Assembly (NCBI RefSeq): GCF_000150275.1 | Contig: NW_002060943.1 | Location: 5,979,950 to 6,043,949 of the forward strand | Length of the DNA: 64,000 nucleotides | Direction: 5' to 3' | DNA from: Trichoplax adhaerens | Taxonomy: Eukaryota > Placozoa > Uniplacotomia > Trichoplacea > Trichoplacidae | In this document: piece after piece, positions 1 to 13,301 of the stretch | Layout: each line of letters begins with the position of its first letter | Numbering within the stretch: position 1 is the first letter of the stretch | Program-made: the position numbers and the translations under genes | The notes under the pieces: generated by a model | Told to the model about the DNA's origin: nothing | The model's input: the letters and a program-made list of their open reading frames with translations, nothing else | Databases searched by the model: none

Positions 1-93
1 GTTGACAGTCAGTCGGAGGCATAGAGCCTAACGGTTTGAACCGAACCTTTCTCAGGTCTAGTCCGGAGCTAGTGAGGTTCCACCGTTCCAGTC

Positions 94-243
94 ATACAGT
101 ACAGTACGGCGTGTCGTACTGTAGTACCGTACTGTACGGTCTTGTGTCCAAACTTGAAATACTGTACAGTACTGTACAGTACAGTACAGTACTGAGTACT
201 GTAGACTGCTTCACACTTCCAGTGGTGACAGTACTGTACAATG
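94..243. repeat. GTAC-palindrome tract 1
   Basis: Dense run of overlapping self-complementary units (TACAGTACTGTA, TACTGTACAGTA, TACCGTACTGTACGGT). Open frames across it translate to low-complexity Tyr/Ser/Thr/Val strings and are not genes. It is the first of three such tracts upstream of the PHRF1-like gene. Confidence 0.9.
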
Positions 244-386
244 TCATCCGTTTTCTTGGATATGTTTGAATAGTTCAAACTATTAGTAAAATGCTCAAGA
301 AAGACCAATGGTTGTGAACCTTCCTATGCGGTCGTGTGTAAAAACTTTAAGGCAAAATTACTTATATGCCACAGCATATTTTCGTA

Positions 387-800
387 TTTACTAATATGCC
401 ACTGGAAACTTCAGTAATTGCGCACGCGTAGTGGTATATCATGATACAAAGTACTGTTACTAGAGTATATATACAGTGTATAAAGTACAGTAAATCGTTC
501 TATACACTACTGTACTGTACAGTACAGTAGTACGGACAGTGCGGTACTGTACCGTAGTGCAGCCATTAGCTGCACCGTACGGTATAGTACTGTACGGTGC
601 GAATTCAAAATTCAATATTTTGTAGAATCACGGTAATAAGGCTAGTACAGTTACTGTACTGTAAATTAGGTTAAAAATGGTGATAAGCATGGACTGAGAG
701 TGCGTAGATCGTGTCATGACTATAATGGCATATTAGTAAATTACTGAAATTTCCAATGGCATATTAGTAATTATGAAACTATACAGTGGCAAATCAGTAA
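387..800. repeat. inverted repeat around palindrome tract 2
   Basis: The left arm (387-420, reading TTTACTAATATGCCACTGG and onward) recurs in reverse complement at about 741-772. Further partial copies of the ATGGCATATTAGTAA motif lie at about 355-373, 726-740 and 784-800. Between the arms is a GTAC-palindrome tract (about 508-600 and 643-661). The arrangement resembles a decayed foldback or MITE-like element, but no target-site duplication was established. Confidence 0.55.
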
Positions 801-881
801 TTTCGTCAAACTTTAAATATGCCAACTACAAATTCCAGATTCTCGTAGAAAATGATCCACTCCTTTGATTCTAAAAGCGTT

Positions 882-1215
882 CTACTGTACTGTCCTGTAC
901 AGTACTGTACAGTACATGTATAGTGTCCATACTGTACACTGTACAGTATTTATTCCGTATTTATACAGTACAGTACTGTACCGTACAGTACAGTACAGTA
1001 CAGTACTACAGTATACGGTAGAAAAACTTTGAATGCTGTACAGTGTACAGTGTATAGTACGGTAGAGTTGGTACAGTACATTGTACAGTACAGTTGGTAC
1101 AAGTTGGTACAGTACATTGTACGGAGTGATAGTCATACTGTACAGTGTACACTGTACAGTACGGACAGGACAGTCAACTGGACTGGCTGCAGTACCGTAC
1201 GATTGCGCAGTATAC
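882..1215. repeat. GTAC-palindrome tract 3, just upstream of PHRF1
   Basis: The longest tract in this spacer: over 300 bp made largely of TACAGTAC, TGTACAGT and ACTGTACACTGTACAG units. It ends about 110 bp before the ATG of the PHRF1-like gene. No TATA box or other core promoter element can be assigned. Confidence 0.9.
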
Positions 1216-1322
1216 ACGACATGTAGTACATGGTGTGACGTCTACTCGTAGCAATCTTGGTCTTCGCCATTTTCTCCAAATGATAATATCGTCATTGAAA
1301 ATTGGGAGTAGTATAATCAATC

Positions 1323-4300
1323 ATGGCAACGGCATTAATCAATGATATTTTGTCAGATTCTACCTCCAGTGATGACGATTCCTGGATACAAGACGATGAT
1401 GACAACGGTACGGTATCTACAGCGTAGAAGGGTTTTTAATGAAGGGAATAAAAGGCGTGCACAGTATTCAAATGTAGTCAATGTTATGAATGAATGGGAC
1501 GACACTGTAGGAAGACTAGCAAGAATTCATGACTGCAGCAGAGTTATGCACGATCGATTATGACAGTATGGGTCTGTTCTTCTCCATTGAAACTAATGTA
1601 ATCAGCTGATGGCATTCAATTCTAGTAGCCTCATCATTATGTTACAGACAGAAAATAAAGCAAACTAGGATGCCACTTCGCTGTTTCCATCATCGCTGCC
1701 ATGATTGTCAACAAATGTACCAATTCATAGCAATTGCTCTACAGGGTTCTTCGCTAATCACATCTTCAATCTTATCCATACTGTGCGCGTATACTATTGC
1801 ATTGCTCAATTTTCCAATATCATCAGTTGTGAAATACAGTACTTCATCAATTCTATACCCGGATTATCGCACAACAGAAGTTGAGATTGCGATCAACTGT
1901 CGATTTTACTCAGCTCTGAATTGCTGTTATTCGTGTTAACAATATAGGGGAAACAGTGGAAGAAAGCTGTGCAATATGCTTATCTCACTTTACTGATCAA
2001 ATTATTGCCATACCAAATTCCTGTCAGCATATCTTCTGCTTGCCTTGTATCAATGAATGGTCAAAGGTAAAATTATCATAACTCACTTATCAATATTCCT
2101 ATCAAATGTACAATACAACGTAGCTTTGATTCTAATCAACAACAACATGCATATCAATAAAATACTGTATGCTATTTCTCCACGTTCTGATACATATAAA
2201 CTTGAAGTAGATTGATTTAGAATTGACATTGTAAAATCTTGCAATAGATTGACTAAAATAGATAATATACAGTGATCTGTACACTTGCAGCACTCGTGTG
2301 CGTCAAATACAGTACAATTTGCTTAACTTGAGACCTCTAATTATCCTGTGGATAAACATCTGCATGTCTAACTGTCCTCAAAGAGCACATAGTTACAATA
2401 TTGAAAAAGTTAAAACATAGAACGATCCAATTTTGAACATTAGGATAAAAGTGAAAGCTACTATTTGCTACAACGATCATCTTCAAAGCGCCTATAATAG
2501 TGTCTGCTTACCTAATAAGGTCCTCAAATTTTTTCATCAAATCGATGTATATTTATATGGGATATAATAACTAGTACACAATAACATAGCTAACTGCAAG
2601 TTAATGCATAACTAAATCGAGAATATGATGACGAAATAAACGAAGAAATCAAGTGGATGACCTAAATCTATTTCAATTTACAGCTGGCTAACACTTGCCC
2701 TATTGATCGTGTCACCTTTCAAACACTACGCGTTTTTCGTTTCATTCATGGAGATAAAGTAGATGAAGTAAGCACGAGCAAAGTCAATCTCGTCAATATA
2801 CTAAAAAGATGAAACTATATTATGAAATACACTTTACCGAATTATTTTGTAGATAGTCATTGAAAAAATGAATGAAGATACGGACGAAAGTGATCTCGAC
2901 CTAACCTACTGTGAAGTAAGGAGTGCATCATAATGATACAATACTACATGAATACATGTACCAGTAGCCATAATCATGGTTGCCTATATGTACTGTACTG
3001 TACTTGCTGACACTGAATTCATTAGCTACAATATATTGTCCTTCTATGCTAGATTGTGATGCTAGTTCTAGTAAACAATCACATATTTACAAATAGAAAC
3101 GAAGTGTGTATTAATGTAAACAATTACCAGTTTTTATTAACTTAGCTCGATTGTAAACTACTACTATTTACGATCCACATTCATCCTTACCATTTAAAGG
3201 TATGTAACGAATGCAATCGCGAGGATCGCTTGTTATTGTGTGACGGATGTAATAAAGGGTAAGTAGAGAAACTCTATCAAAGCAATACAGACTGTATAGG
3301 TTGGACTAAAGTAGATGCATGCTTAATCGCATACTATACGTATATTAGTGTATTTAAAGGACACGGCTGTAGCTTATATCGCGACAGTCTAAGATCATGA
3401 TAATGTAAAGTATAAGGTCCTGTATGGTGCATGAAGTATAACGAGTGAGGGATCGACTAGTCTTTAATGAAATTTTTCAAATACAAATCCAGATTGACAT
3501 TTAGGAGAATGAAAAATGCCGTAAAAGATAATAACTGATAACTTAATAAATCGTTTGCTTTTACTTTAGATACCATTGTGAATGTCTAACTCCCCCATTG
3601 GAACATATTCCTATCGACGATTGGTTTTGTCCTGATTGCTCAATTACTGAAAATATAGGTTCTTTAATCGATGCTAATCGAGTAGAGGTAACGAATGCGC
3701 CAAGTATTATTTCAGATAGTAGGAATCAGTCTAATACCAACAATGATGAGAACGAGTTGGAAGTAACACAATCATACTCAGATACCTATACTGGACGCAG
3801 GAGAAGGGAGAAAACGTATCGGAAACGACGTGTGAGTAGCACCTTGCTAAGATTATTACCTTTTAAGTGAGAATATTAGCTCAAATCAATTAATTGGATC
3901 TTAGAAAACTAGTGCTAAAACTAGTTCTAAGAGATCAAGACCTAGAAGCAAAAAGGGTAGAAAGAGAAGGCGCACGCGATCAAAAGTATCTATAAGTAGA
4001 AGACAAAATAACCGACGTCAATCAGCTCGAACAGTTGCAAGCAGACACTTGCAATTCCTACTAGACAGAGTTCGAAGTAATCTAGAGGCTAAGAACCTTC
4101 TTCCGAGCAAATCAACGCCAAAGTCGATTATGACCAGTAATATGCACAGTAAAAGTTTTGTCGCTGGACCGTCTGTTTTAGGCATAACGAGTGACAATGG
4201 TCTTTTACCGTTTTACCCGAACGAAGATGAAGATATAAATCATCAAGGTACGACTAGATAGTTATGTTTTATTAGCAATGCATAGTTTTTTGCTTTACAT

Positions 4301-5474
4301 TCGCAAGTTATGAATTTTAGGAAATAATGATACCCGTGGTCACGGAAAAGGCTCTACGAAATATATGGAAATGGTTGTAACTTATCATTCCAGTCAACAT
4401 CAAGAGGCTTTTAATAGGTATTTGCTTTTTATAGATAACTTGTTCATACTATAAATACTGAAGTAAAACACTATAGATAAATATCTGAACTTTTGTGATA
4501 TCATGTTGACTGTATCGTAATAATCCTAATTTTCACTATTTCTAACTGTATTTAGAAATGATAATAATTATAATCAAATCAAAACTGTATCACCGATAGT
4601 CGATTATGTATCTAAAATAACCCAAGAAATTGAGAATTTAAGAAATATTAAAAATGCTTCTGTCCTACCTGATGGAAGTATTGTCATGCAAAAGTCTAAT
4701 GGTAATGTATCATATTGACCATAATTGTTACTTACGAGCCTAGGCTTAAATTACGAATTGGGTTTGCTGAAATTTTTATTTACTGTATTTTGCGATCTTA
4801 CAAATATATTAGCTACCCCTAACAATCAAGTTACTGCGAGGAAGTCATCCAATGAAGTTGTATCAAGTACTTCTGCGATCGACTGTAGTACATATTCACC
4901 AAATTCCTCGCAATCGGAAGATCAGATGGATAATCGTAAGCAATCAACATCTAGTATTTCTCTATCCAGTGCAGTGGAAGCTAATTCTAAGCCAAAATTT
5001 AGAGAGTCGATGCGATCTGAGGTAAAAATAAAAGTTTCAATTTCATACGCTGATTTATCACAATTATTATGATATATTTACAACCGCCTTATTATTTAAT
5101 ATGGTATCTTTATAATTAAAATCTATTTATCAATTTACGATAACTTTTGATACATATTTGATGCAGCACGTTCTGTATTATTGTTATATTATCATGCAGC
5201 TATTTAATAAAGTTAAAGAAACCGTAAGATCGTATGCTAAGCAGTACTTTCGTCATGGAGATATTGATAAAAACGAATACAAAGTCATCGTTAAAAAAAC
5301 TATCGATAAGGTAAGACTTACTTTATTGCATATACTAATATACTGAAATATAAGATATTTATCATCTAAATTTGGGATTAAAATAAATATTGTTGTCTTA
5401 CNNNNNNNNNNNNNNNNNNNNNNNNNNNNNNNNNNNNNNNNNNNNNNNNNNATAAGGCGAAAGTCCATAATTAA
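1323..5474 (+). CDS. PHRF1: PHD and RING finger protein (PHRF1-like), 3' end in assembly gap
   Basis: Exons: 1323-1407, 1948-2066, 2684-2767, 2853-2915, 3200-3258, 3570-3831, 3905-4247, 4321-4417, 4556-4701, 4813-5021, 5200-5310; phases all agree (526 codons). A last exon probably starts in the N gap (5402-5451) and may stop at 5472-5474. Residues 36-78 form a RING in which the last metal ligand is Asp (CPID), as in known PHRF1. Residues 119-161 are a C4HC3 PHD finger with the LLLCDGC motif. Exon 7 is Lys/Arg/Ser-rich and SR-like. The last visible exon (VKETVRSYAKQYF, then EYKVIVKKTIDK) matches the conserved PHRF1 C-terminus. Family role: nuclear E3 ligase and chromatin reader that binds the RNA polymerase II CTD, with roles in DNA repair and TGF-beta signalling. 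The orthology is clear from the RING-PHD order and spacing. The protein is far shorter than vertebrate PHRF1 because the SR-rich middle is reduced. Confidence 0.9.
5402..5451. other. 50-N assembly gap
   Basis: Fifty consecutive N. It falls where the last coding exon of the PHRF1-like gene is expected, so that gene cannot be completed from this window. Confidence 1.
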
Positions 5475-8400
5475 CTCTAATCCTATGTAAATATTTAGTT
5501 CAATATTAATAGATATCGTAATAACTATTATAATTACTATAGATTATACAATAGACAAAATTTCGTTCATTACGTCTTATATGGAGATATTATTATAGCA
5601 AGTATTGGAAGTATATTAATAACTTGCTATAGTAAAAATATATTCCGAAATAATATTCACTAGTTATTATTCTCCTAATAGCTAATAACGAAAGAGGGCT
5701 TAAGATCACAAAAATTTTCAGATTATTTACAATATATGCGTTCGTTGAAGCTACTAAGTTTTAGCTTTTAAAATTAATGTAACAGGCCCTTATTAGTGTC
5801 TAAATTTACTGCAAAATACTTACGATACAAATGCAATATAAAAAATACTTTATTCGATCAATATAATTTAATAGTTACGTTGATAGTTAGATGATATGCA
5901 TAGCGATAATAACAATCCATAATCGAATTCTTTCAAAATTTTATCATTATAAATGAATTGACTGCTTCTTATAACTGAAAATTAAATTTAAGAAATATTA
6001 TATTGATTAACTATTGTAATTAACCATATTTTATTTGCTGTACATTACAAGCTTTATGACATATACGAATTATAAATACATAGATATTTATTTATATATA
6101 TTGATATAGAATTATCAACACATAAATCGAATATGTTGCGTAATATTTATGTAAAGTTTAAGACTGTAAAATTATCAAACAGCGACATTAGGAGCCTCTC
6201 ATTCAGCTTACAAAAGCTATAATCTCAAAACTACAACACTTATAGGTAAACTATTAGATTTTGTCCAATTGATTTGTATACATGAGCATGTATTCCATGA
6301 ACTGTCAGCGAAGTTATTGTTATTATCAATCGATTAGTATATAATTTTAAGCTTGGATTTTAACATTCTAATATTTGCATAGCTATTAATCGATTTATTA
6401 TTGATAACTTTCCTAACTGTACGAAATACATTTAATCTACGAGTAAACATAATATTGCTACTACGAAGAGTAAGGTATTAAATATTCGTAAAAATATAGA
6501 TATTAATTTATTTTCGTTTTTAAACGCCAATTATTATTTACTGTTGATGTATGTAATAAGATTATATCATAAAGAAGACAAAGTGAACGAAATGAAGCAA
6601 GATGGAGTTGCACATTATCATGATTCATAAGTTGCTTACTTATCGCATAGAAATATCACTATCAATAACTTGAGCTGACCAGTGGAAGTGGAAACTAGAC
6701 TAACTGCTCTTTATATTCAGAATGTGTTACTCAGACAGAAAAGTACGTGGTATGAGATTATTTTGATAACATCTTGACATATAATCCTGTCACGAGGACG
6801 CAATGCTACTATATAGTGTAAAGGACATACTAATAACTCTAAAATGTAGAAATCGTTTTCAAGTACATCACACCTTGCTACAACAACTTTGCTTACGCCC
6901 ACGAATTTTACCATTTAATAATGGCTTGTAAAACATCAATCGGCCATTCACATTGTGATCACGAGAGAATAGGATAAGACGATGAATACAGTACTGAAAA
7001 AAAAGCGCTTCTATAGCGTATATAATTGTACCATTTTATCTCTGATCTCCCTATATTGAATATAGAATCTATAACGAGGCTTGGTCGCCCGCGTAGCAAC
7101 TTATTGCATTGATTGTGAAAACAAGCCAGAAAGCGGCAGGTATCTATAAATGAGTCACTATTCATCAAGCTATCGAGCTTGTAAAAGATTGCTCTTGATA
7201 GAGTATAAAATCATTGAGAAGACTGATAAGTAATTTTTAATTTCGGTATTCATTATTTGGAGCGGTATTTCTTTCTACCCCGTAGGTGATGAATTGACTA
7301 TTTTATAAAAAATTTAATCTTTCAAAATTAACAAAGCTCTATCATTTCTACCCCTTTCTACGGTATAATAGAATACTATATATATATATATCATCGAAAT
7401 GTTGTATCAATTAGAATAGATTTTGCGATTTTACACCTAAATAGAAATGTAATACGTGATATGGAGCAATATATAGTATAAATAGAATAATAGGATGATA
7501 GTATGAAGTAAGGACACGGTAGTGTAAGCTATTGCTGTCTGCCAGGCAGGTGTACCTTTATCATTTACGTCATCTCATTATAAACGGTAAATTATGTATC
7601 TGCAAAATGTATTGTCATTGCATCCTGTCCTATTGGAGGGCATGCGTTATCAATTTGTTGTTGGCCAATCTTGTTCAAGCTTATTATTTAGCAAACTACA
7701 ATTGAACAATGATTTCATCATTGTTGCCCATAGCAACGGGAAAAAGAAATCTTAATCGACGACTGAGACGATATTCAACAGCTAAATTTGTTTAAAGTTT
7801 TATTTAGTTGGGTTTGTTATGCTATAGTGTATTATTACCATCCATTTTCTCCATTTTTTTATTTCATCGTATCTTTTCAACACTTAACATAAGCCCTGAT
7901 ATAGCAAATTACCGCGTACATATCATTTGATCACAAGAAAAAGTTGGGAAAGAATAAGTCAACTGCCGCAAAAAATCGATACGCATAGTTAGCGAGAGGG
8001 AAAGAGAGCCTAGGTCTGTTTTCCTATCCATTTCATCAAAGTATTATTATTAATTTTCAACCAGTCATTCAATAAAAAAATAATCATCATTGGACCAGTA
8101 TCAAGAAAAAATTAAATTTAAAAGAAGGCATCGAAGGAAAGAAAAATTACTTAGCAATAAAATTTCTTAAACTATTCACTATTAATATCTTGGTAAAGCG
8201 TCAAAGAAAATCAGGTAGAAACTACTTTTTAAGATTGAAAATTAAACGTATAAAGTTAAAAATTTTTACGTTTAGTATTTCTTGCTTATTTTAACCAAAT
8301 AAAAAAATCAATTTTTTAATCGATGTTAAATTATGAATGGAGTCTTTCATGATAGACTTCATATTTTGTTGATGATTAAATTATTTCCTTGTCTTGTTCT

Positions 8401-9656
8401 GTCATGGCGATTGGTTGCACTGAAAGTTTTTAGACGATAGTCTTTCAAGATTTTTGAATTTTATATCGCAGACTACTAAATCATCTCCTTTTTTCCGTTC
8501 TTCTTATTAATATACCCTAGAGCTTAACAACTTCAGTTTCATTCTCTATAAACAAAAAAATATGTGAGATAGATATCGATATTTACCTTGACGATGGAAG
8601 ACTTTTTGATGCTATAATAAATAGTGAGAAATAAAAAAAACCATGGCATTAATGTTAAAGACAAATAGCTGTTATGAAACGCGATATAGCAGTCAATAGC
8701 TAATGGATATTGAAAGCAGTAATTAATAATACAAAATTTTCTGTTGGCATTATTTTTGGTTATAGAAGCCAAGAAATAGTTGCTGCATCTCCATGCTTTT
8801 TCTTCAGCATTAGTATACACTCTGCTATTTATTGCCATTAAAATTTTTGACTTTTTCCTTTCTTTTTCTCCTTAAATAGTGTTCAGTGACTATCCTATGG
8901 ATGTCGATCACAGAAAAAGAGAGTCATTCTAATTTCTAGAAAGGTATGAACAATTTAACTTTTCTATTGATGAAGCATACGAAAAATTTGCCATCATATC
9001 TAGCAGACAAAATTAATTTTTTCGCTTCACTACCGCGATCAAGAGGCATAGTTTAGAACAGCAAAATGAAATTATATCTTTCTCATCATCTATAATCATT
9101 GCAGCTTAATTTGATACACAGGTGTAGTTAGTGGCAAATTAACTGTACTTTAAAATACGATAAAAGTAATCACGTAATATTATATTTGTAGGAGCGGCGT
9201 TTCAGAGCCTATTCATATATCGATAATATTCTCGGCAATTGAGCTAAATTAAAAGTAAAGTTTTAAAATTGAGGTTGAAAAAATAAAATCCTAAAGTCTG
9301 TGACGACTATAAGAAAAGTTATTAAAAAGTTTAGAAATAATTATGTTGAAAAAGAGAAAATTAATTTCTATTCCGATTTCTTTCTCATTGTCATCATTCT
9401 TAGACTGAAACGACACATTTCTCAGAAAATCAACTATCTTATATTATACTTGTTAACGAGGATAAGACGTGGAAAAAATCGAATAAAGTAGATCTAGAAG
9501 TGGTAGAAAGTTATCTACGGGGATGAAAAAAGAGTTCTCAGTAAGTTATACGTTATTATTGTGGGATCTCCATTACTAAGGTTACTTTTATAACAATATT
9601 ATTGATCGAAATCAAACAGCAAGCAATTGCAACATTACCGATAGAAGTTAGACACT
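5475..9656. other. 4.2 kb AT-rich spacer
   Basis: Very AT-rich, with no convincing exon on either strand. It includes a short (TA)n run near 7378-7391 and many A/T homopolymers. It lacks the GTAC-palindrome tracts seen in most other 5' spacers. It should contain the 5' regulatory region of the potassium channel, but no element can be named. Confidence 0.6.
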
Positions 9657-12600
9657 ATGAAGCGCGGCTCGAAAGGCTTCTCGCATCGTGATAGTAAACT
9701 AACTTATCACGGCGATGAGGCCTCAACTTCTGTCAGAGAAGTTGATTCGGGTGATGATGGTAGCATTGGAAGGCCATCATTTAAGGCGTCGGTATCGGCT
9801 TCGGCTAAAGAGCGCATTACTATCAATTGTGGCGGTACACGCCATGAAACTTATTGGGCAACATTAAAGAAATTGCCTGATACACGATTGTCTTGGCTAT
9901 GTGATACTAATTCAAAGAATACTACAGATTATGATCCAGAGAAAAATGAATATTTTTTTGATCGTCATCCTCATGTATTTGCTGCAATTTTAAATTATTA
10001 TCGTACTGGTAAATTACATAAACCGTCTAATGTATGCGGTCCGCTCTTTGAAGAAGAATTAAATTATTGGGGTATCGACGAAAATCAAATTGAGGCATGT
10101 TGTTGGTTAAGTTATCGTGAGCATCGCGACGCTAAAGATACACTAAGAAATATTGAATTTTACGAAACCGATGATTTGGAAGAAAGAGATGTTGAAGAAA
10201 CCTTCTTTGATCGTATACAAAATAGACGTCAAACGCGATGGCAGAAATTAAAGCCTAAGTTATGGAAGCTCGTCGATGACCCATACTCATCACGGTCTGC
10301 TAAAGTAAGTTCGATCGATTACATTATCATAGTACTATATAAGGAAGATTTATTTCTTTGTCCCCCTTCTCCTTCCAAATTGACTAGACAACCGTACAAT
10401 TAGCTTACAGTTTTAAATGCGATTAGATTGTATTAAAAGGGCAGATCTATTTCAAGGATTGAAAATTTTAATTACAGTCACCATTTCTATGTATTTCAAA
10501 TCGGGCTTATTTTAATGTTCAAATCTAGCGTTTCCAAAGCAAAGTCAATTATTTTCTTGTTATGGAATTCGAATCCAATCTTATTTAAGTAGATCTAGAT
10601 TCTGCGGTATCATTTATCCGTAATAATAACTATAAAAAATACATTTTGAGAGAGACAAAGAGCAGATAGACCGGTCAAAATGGGCCTTGTAAGTGGTATT
10701 GATAGGATTTTTGAATTGGCAACTAAAATTCCTGCATGACAACATCATACACATAAAACTAGCTAGTCTGCATTTATATGGTTGCAACTTTACCGACCCA
10801 AGCGGCTTAGCATAATTCGTGCAGGGCTATAACTAGTCTTACGCCTATATCGTCAGCATTTCCCGTCTACCGCATCAACGTAAATTTCCCTTTTTCTTTA
10901 ATTAAGATTTTTATAGCAATATTTTCGACAGCACCATGTATATTCTATCCTTTAATAAACAGTCAAAAGTCCGCTGCAGTCTTTGGTATTCGGAATGGAT
11001 ATTTCATTTTGTTGGGTAGAAAGGAATTCCTCGCTATCTCTATAAAAGGGCTGTTGTTGCATAAAATAAAGAACTGTAAATTTCTGTATAGATTTATTCA
11101 TTTTATACCCAAAGGCATTAATATCAAATTAAAAGTTTTATATTGTATACGGAATGATTCATTGCAAAATTGTTGATTATTTTAGAATACAAGACAAAGC
11201 AGACGCCTTTAGCAAACAGAATCTGGTGCTGTAATAGTTCTCTGCTGTTCTTGCTGTAGGCATTTATTTATTTAGTTAGTGATGTTTTATGATATTCGTA
11301 CAGCTTCAAGAGTAAGCAGGAGTACGAGTCGGTTTACATGGAGTGAAATGTTAGAGGTACTTAAACTCATTACAAAGTACGGCATCAAAAAATATATATA
11401 AAAAGAAGTACATAGGCCACTGTAGAGAGTCAGTAAGAGTAAGGGAGATTTGCGTAGAGTAAAAATTTGAAGTAATTAAAACTTGCAACAAGTACCGCAT
11501 CAAAGGATAAGAACGAAAATAATAACCCTACGCCGTACAGTACTCATCGCTAAACGTCGAAAGAAAGTGATTTCTTAAAAATTTCACCGTTGGAGACTAA
11601 TCTCTTTATTTCCTTTACGATTCTATTCTATCGCTTAATGAATAATAATTTCAGGATATTTTAAAGGAGTAAGCTAATGTATAGGTATATCTGAAGCAAC
11701 ATTCGCAAGACTGCAGTATGTTGCCACGTTACCGTAAGACAGCGTGTTATTCGATAATTTAAAACATTCTGTACAAATAGTAAAACAAATACAATTAGCT
11801 ATCGATATTTGTAAGAGGAAATAGTCTTGGATAATTTCACATGAGGGAATCCATATTTCGGCCAATTTCGTGATAGTTCCTGTCTCATTTTCGTTTATTT
11901 TACGCTAAATTTAAAATATGCTTTAATCCTTATTTATGTATTTTTTCTCGTTTTTAGATTTTAGCCATCTTTTCACTGTTTTTAATTCTCGTTTCCATCC
12001 TCGTTTTCTGCTTGGAAACCATGCAACCGGATACAAATATTACATATGAGGAAAATATTAGCATCCTTACTACAAATGCAAGTCGTATACAAAAGCAGCT
12101 ATTCCCTTCATTATCAATACTGGTTGTGGATTATATTTGCAATGCATTTTTCACTCTCGAATTCATAGTACACTTTGCCGTTTGTCCAGATCCTAGATAC
12201 TTTTTCAGGAGTTTTATGAACCTAATCGATTTGTTAGCATTGATCCCCTTCTATATCAATTTAGCGCTATCTCGTGTCATCCAAGGTGCCATCATTCGTA
12301 ATGCTACTGCTGCAGCCGCAACGGTATCACGCACATCGATAGAATCACTGGCTAGCAATATTACTAATAATTCAACGTCTACCTCACCAGCGTATATTTC
12401 GATACCAGAATCAGTACTAACGTTTTCTGAAGTTATTCGCTTTTTCAGATTAGTACGTCTATTTAGAATAATTAAATTATCGAAGCATTTAACTGGATTA
12501 AAAATTCTGTATCATACTTTGCGCAGTAGTTGGAAAGAGTTACTCTTACTGGTTATATTCGTGACTATTCAAGTTCTCTTCTTTTCTACAATAATCTATT

Positions 12601-13301
12601 ACACCGAGAAAGGTTCATATCATAATAAATTCTATAGTATACCTGAAGGCTTCTGGTGGGCTATCGCTACAATGACTACAGTTGGCTATGGTGATATCGC
12701 ACCTAAAACTACGATGGGTAAGATTGTTGGTTCAGTATGCGCCATCTTTGGAGTATTAACCATTGCTCTGCCGGTACCTGTTATCGTTAATAATTTCTCG
12801 TTGTACTACAATCACGCTCAAGCACAAGCTAAATTGCCTAAAAAGATGAAAATTAAGGCAATCGATGCTACATTAGCTAATGAGTCCGAACGACCAGATT
12901 GGTCAAGTTCAGGATTCGATAGAATATCATCTACTGATTCAACGCTAAGTGCCACAAATAAAACAACCACACATCCTAGAGCAGGTACGAAAAGAGTCAG
13001 TCCGGTGCATGGTCGAGAAAGAAGGAAAGATTCACGCGGCAACGGCAACAAAAAATTAAACCGAGATGGTGCTAATCGTGTGGTTCAACCACCGCCAACA
13101 TTACAAGCTTACATTGATCGATTGAATGCTAGTCATGATTCAAGACGTGAATCATTAACGACTATCACAACAGTGCGTAGTATTGTGGATGTGCCCGATG
13201 ATGATATATATGAATCAGAAATTTTACCACCTATTCCCGAAAATACTACTGAAATTAATGGTACATTACCGCTTCCATCAAGTGCTAGTATTGAAGCATG
13301 A
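9657..13301 (+). CDS. voltage-gated potassium channel, Kv3/Shaw type
   Basis: Two exons, 9657-10304 and 11958-13301, joined in phase 0, give 663 aa. Residues 53-160 are the T1 tetramerisation domain and carry the zinc signature HX5CX20CC (H121, C127, C148-C149) typical of non-Shaker Kv families. S1 begins exon 2 ([20 protein letters not shown]). S4 (residues 377-392) has the series R-x2-R-x2-R-x2-R-x2-K-x2-K. The filter TVGYGD is at 457-462 and the S6 PVPVIVNN hinge at 488-495, followed by the Shaw-like [14 protein letters not shown]. It should form tetrameric plasma-membrane channels that repolarise excitable cells. Unusual: the S3-S4 linker is about 50 residues long and carries several N-glycosylation sequons. 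The C-terminal tail is Ser/Thr-rich. The start was chosen as the first ATG of the T1-coding frame. Confidence 0.93.

Noticed and set aside
36-308. Overlapping open frames on both strands rich in Tyr/Ser/Thr/Val
   Set aside because: They are translations of the GTAC-palindrome tract. The same kind of peptide appears at 882-1226, 15100-15306, 22014-22238, 47650-47898 and 58266-58502.
94-1215. CRISPR array or tRNA cluster as an explanation of the repeats
   Set aside because: No fixed repeat-spacer period and no cloverleaf or B-box; the genome is eukaryotic.
1408-1947. Frames in PHRF1 intron 1 (including one coding RRRVFNEGNKRRAQYS)
   Set aside because: Splicing 1407 to 1948 restores a perfect PHRF1 RING reading; the internal frames are out of phase or contain stops.
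3440-3462. About 17-bp inverted match (ACTAGTCGATCCCTCACT) between 3441-3460 and about 45728-45745
   Set aside because: Too short and isolated to call a repeat element without a genome-wide search.
7376-7392. (TA)n microsatellite
   Set aside because: Very short and expected in AT-rich DNA.
12818-13051. Minus-strand frame inside the potassium channel exon
   Set aside because: Antisense shadow of the channel tail.
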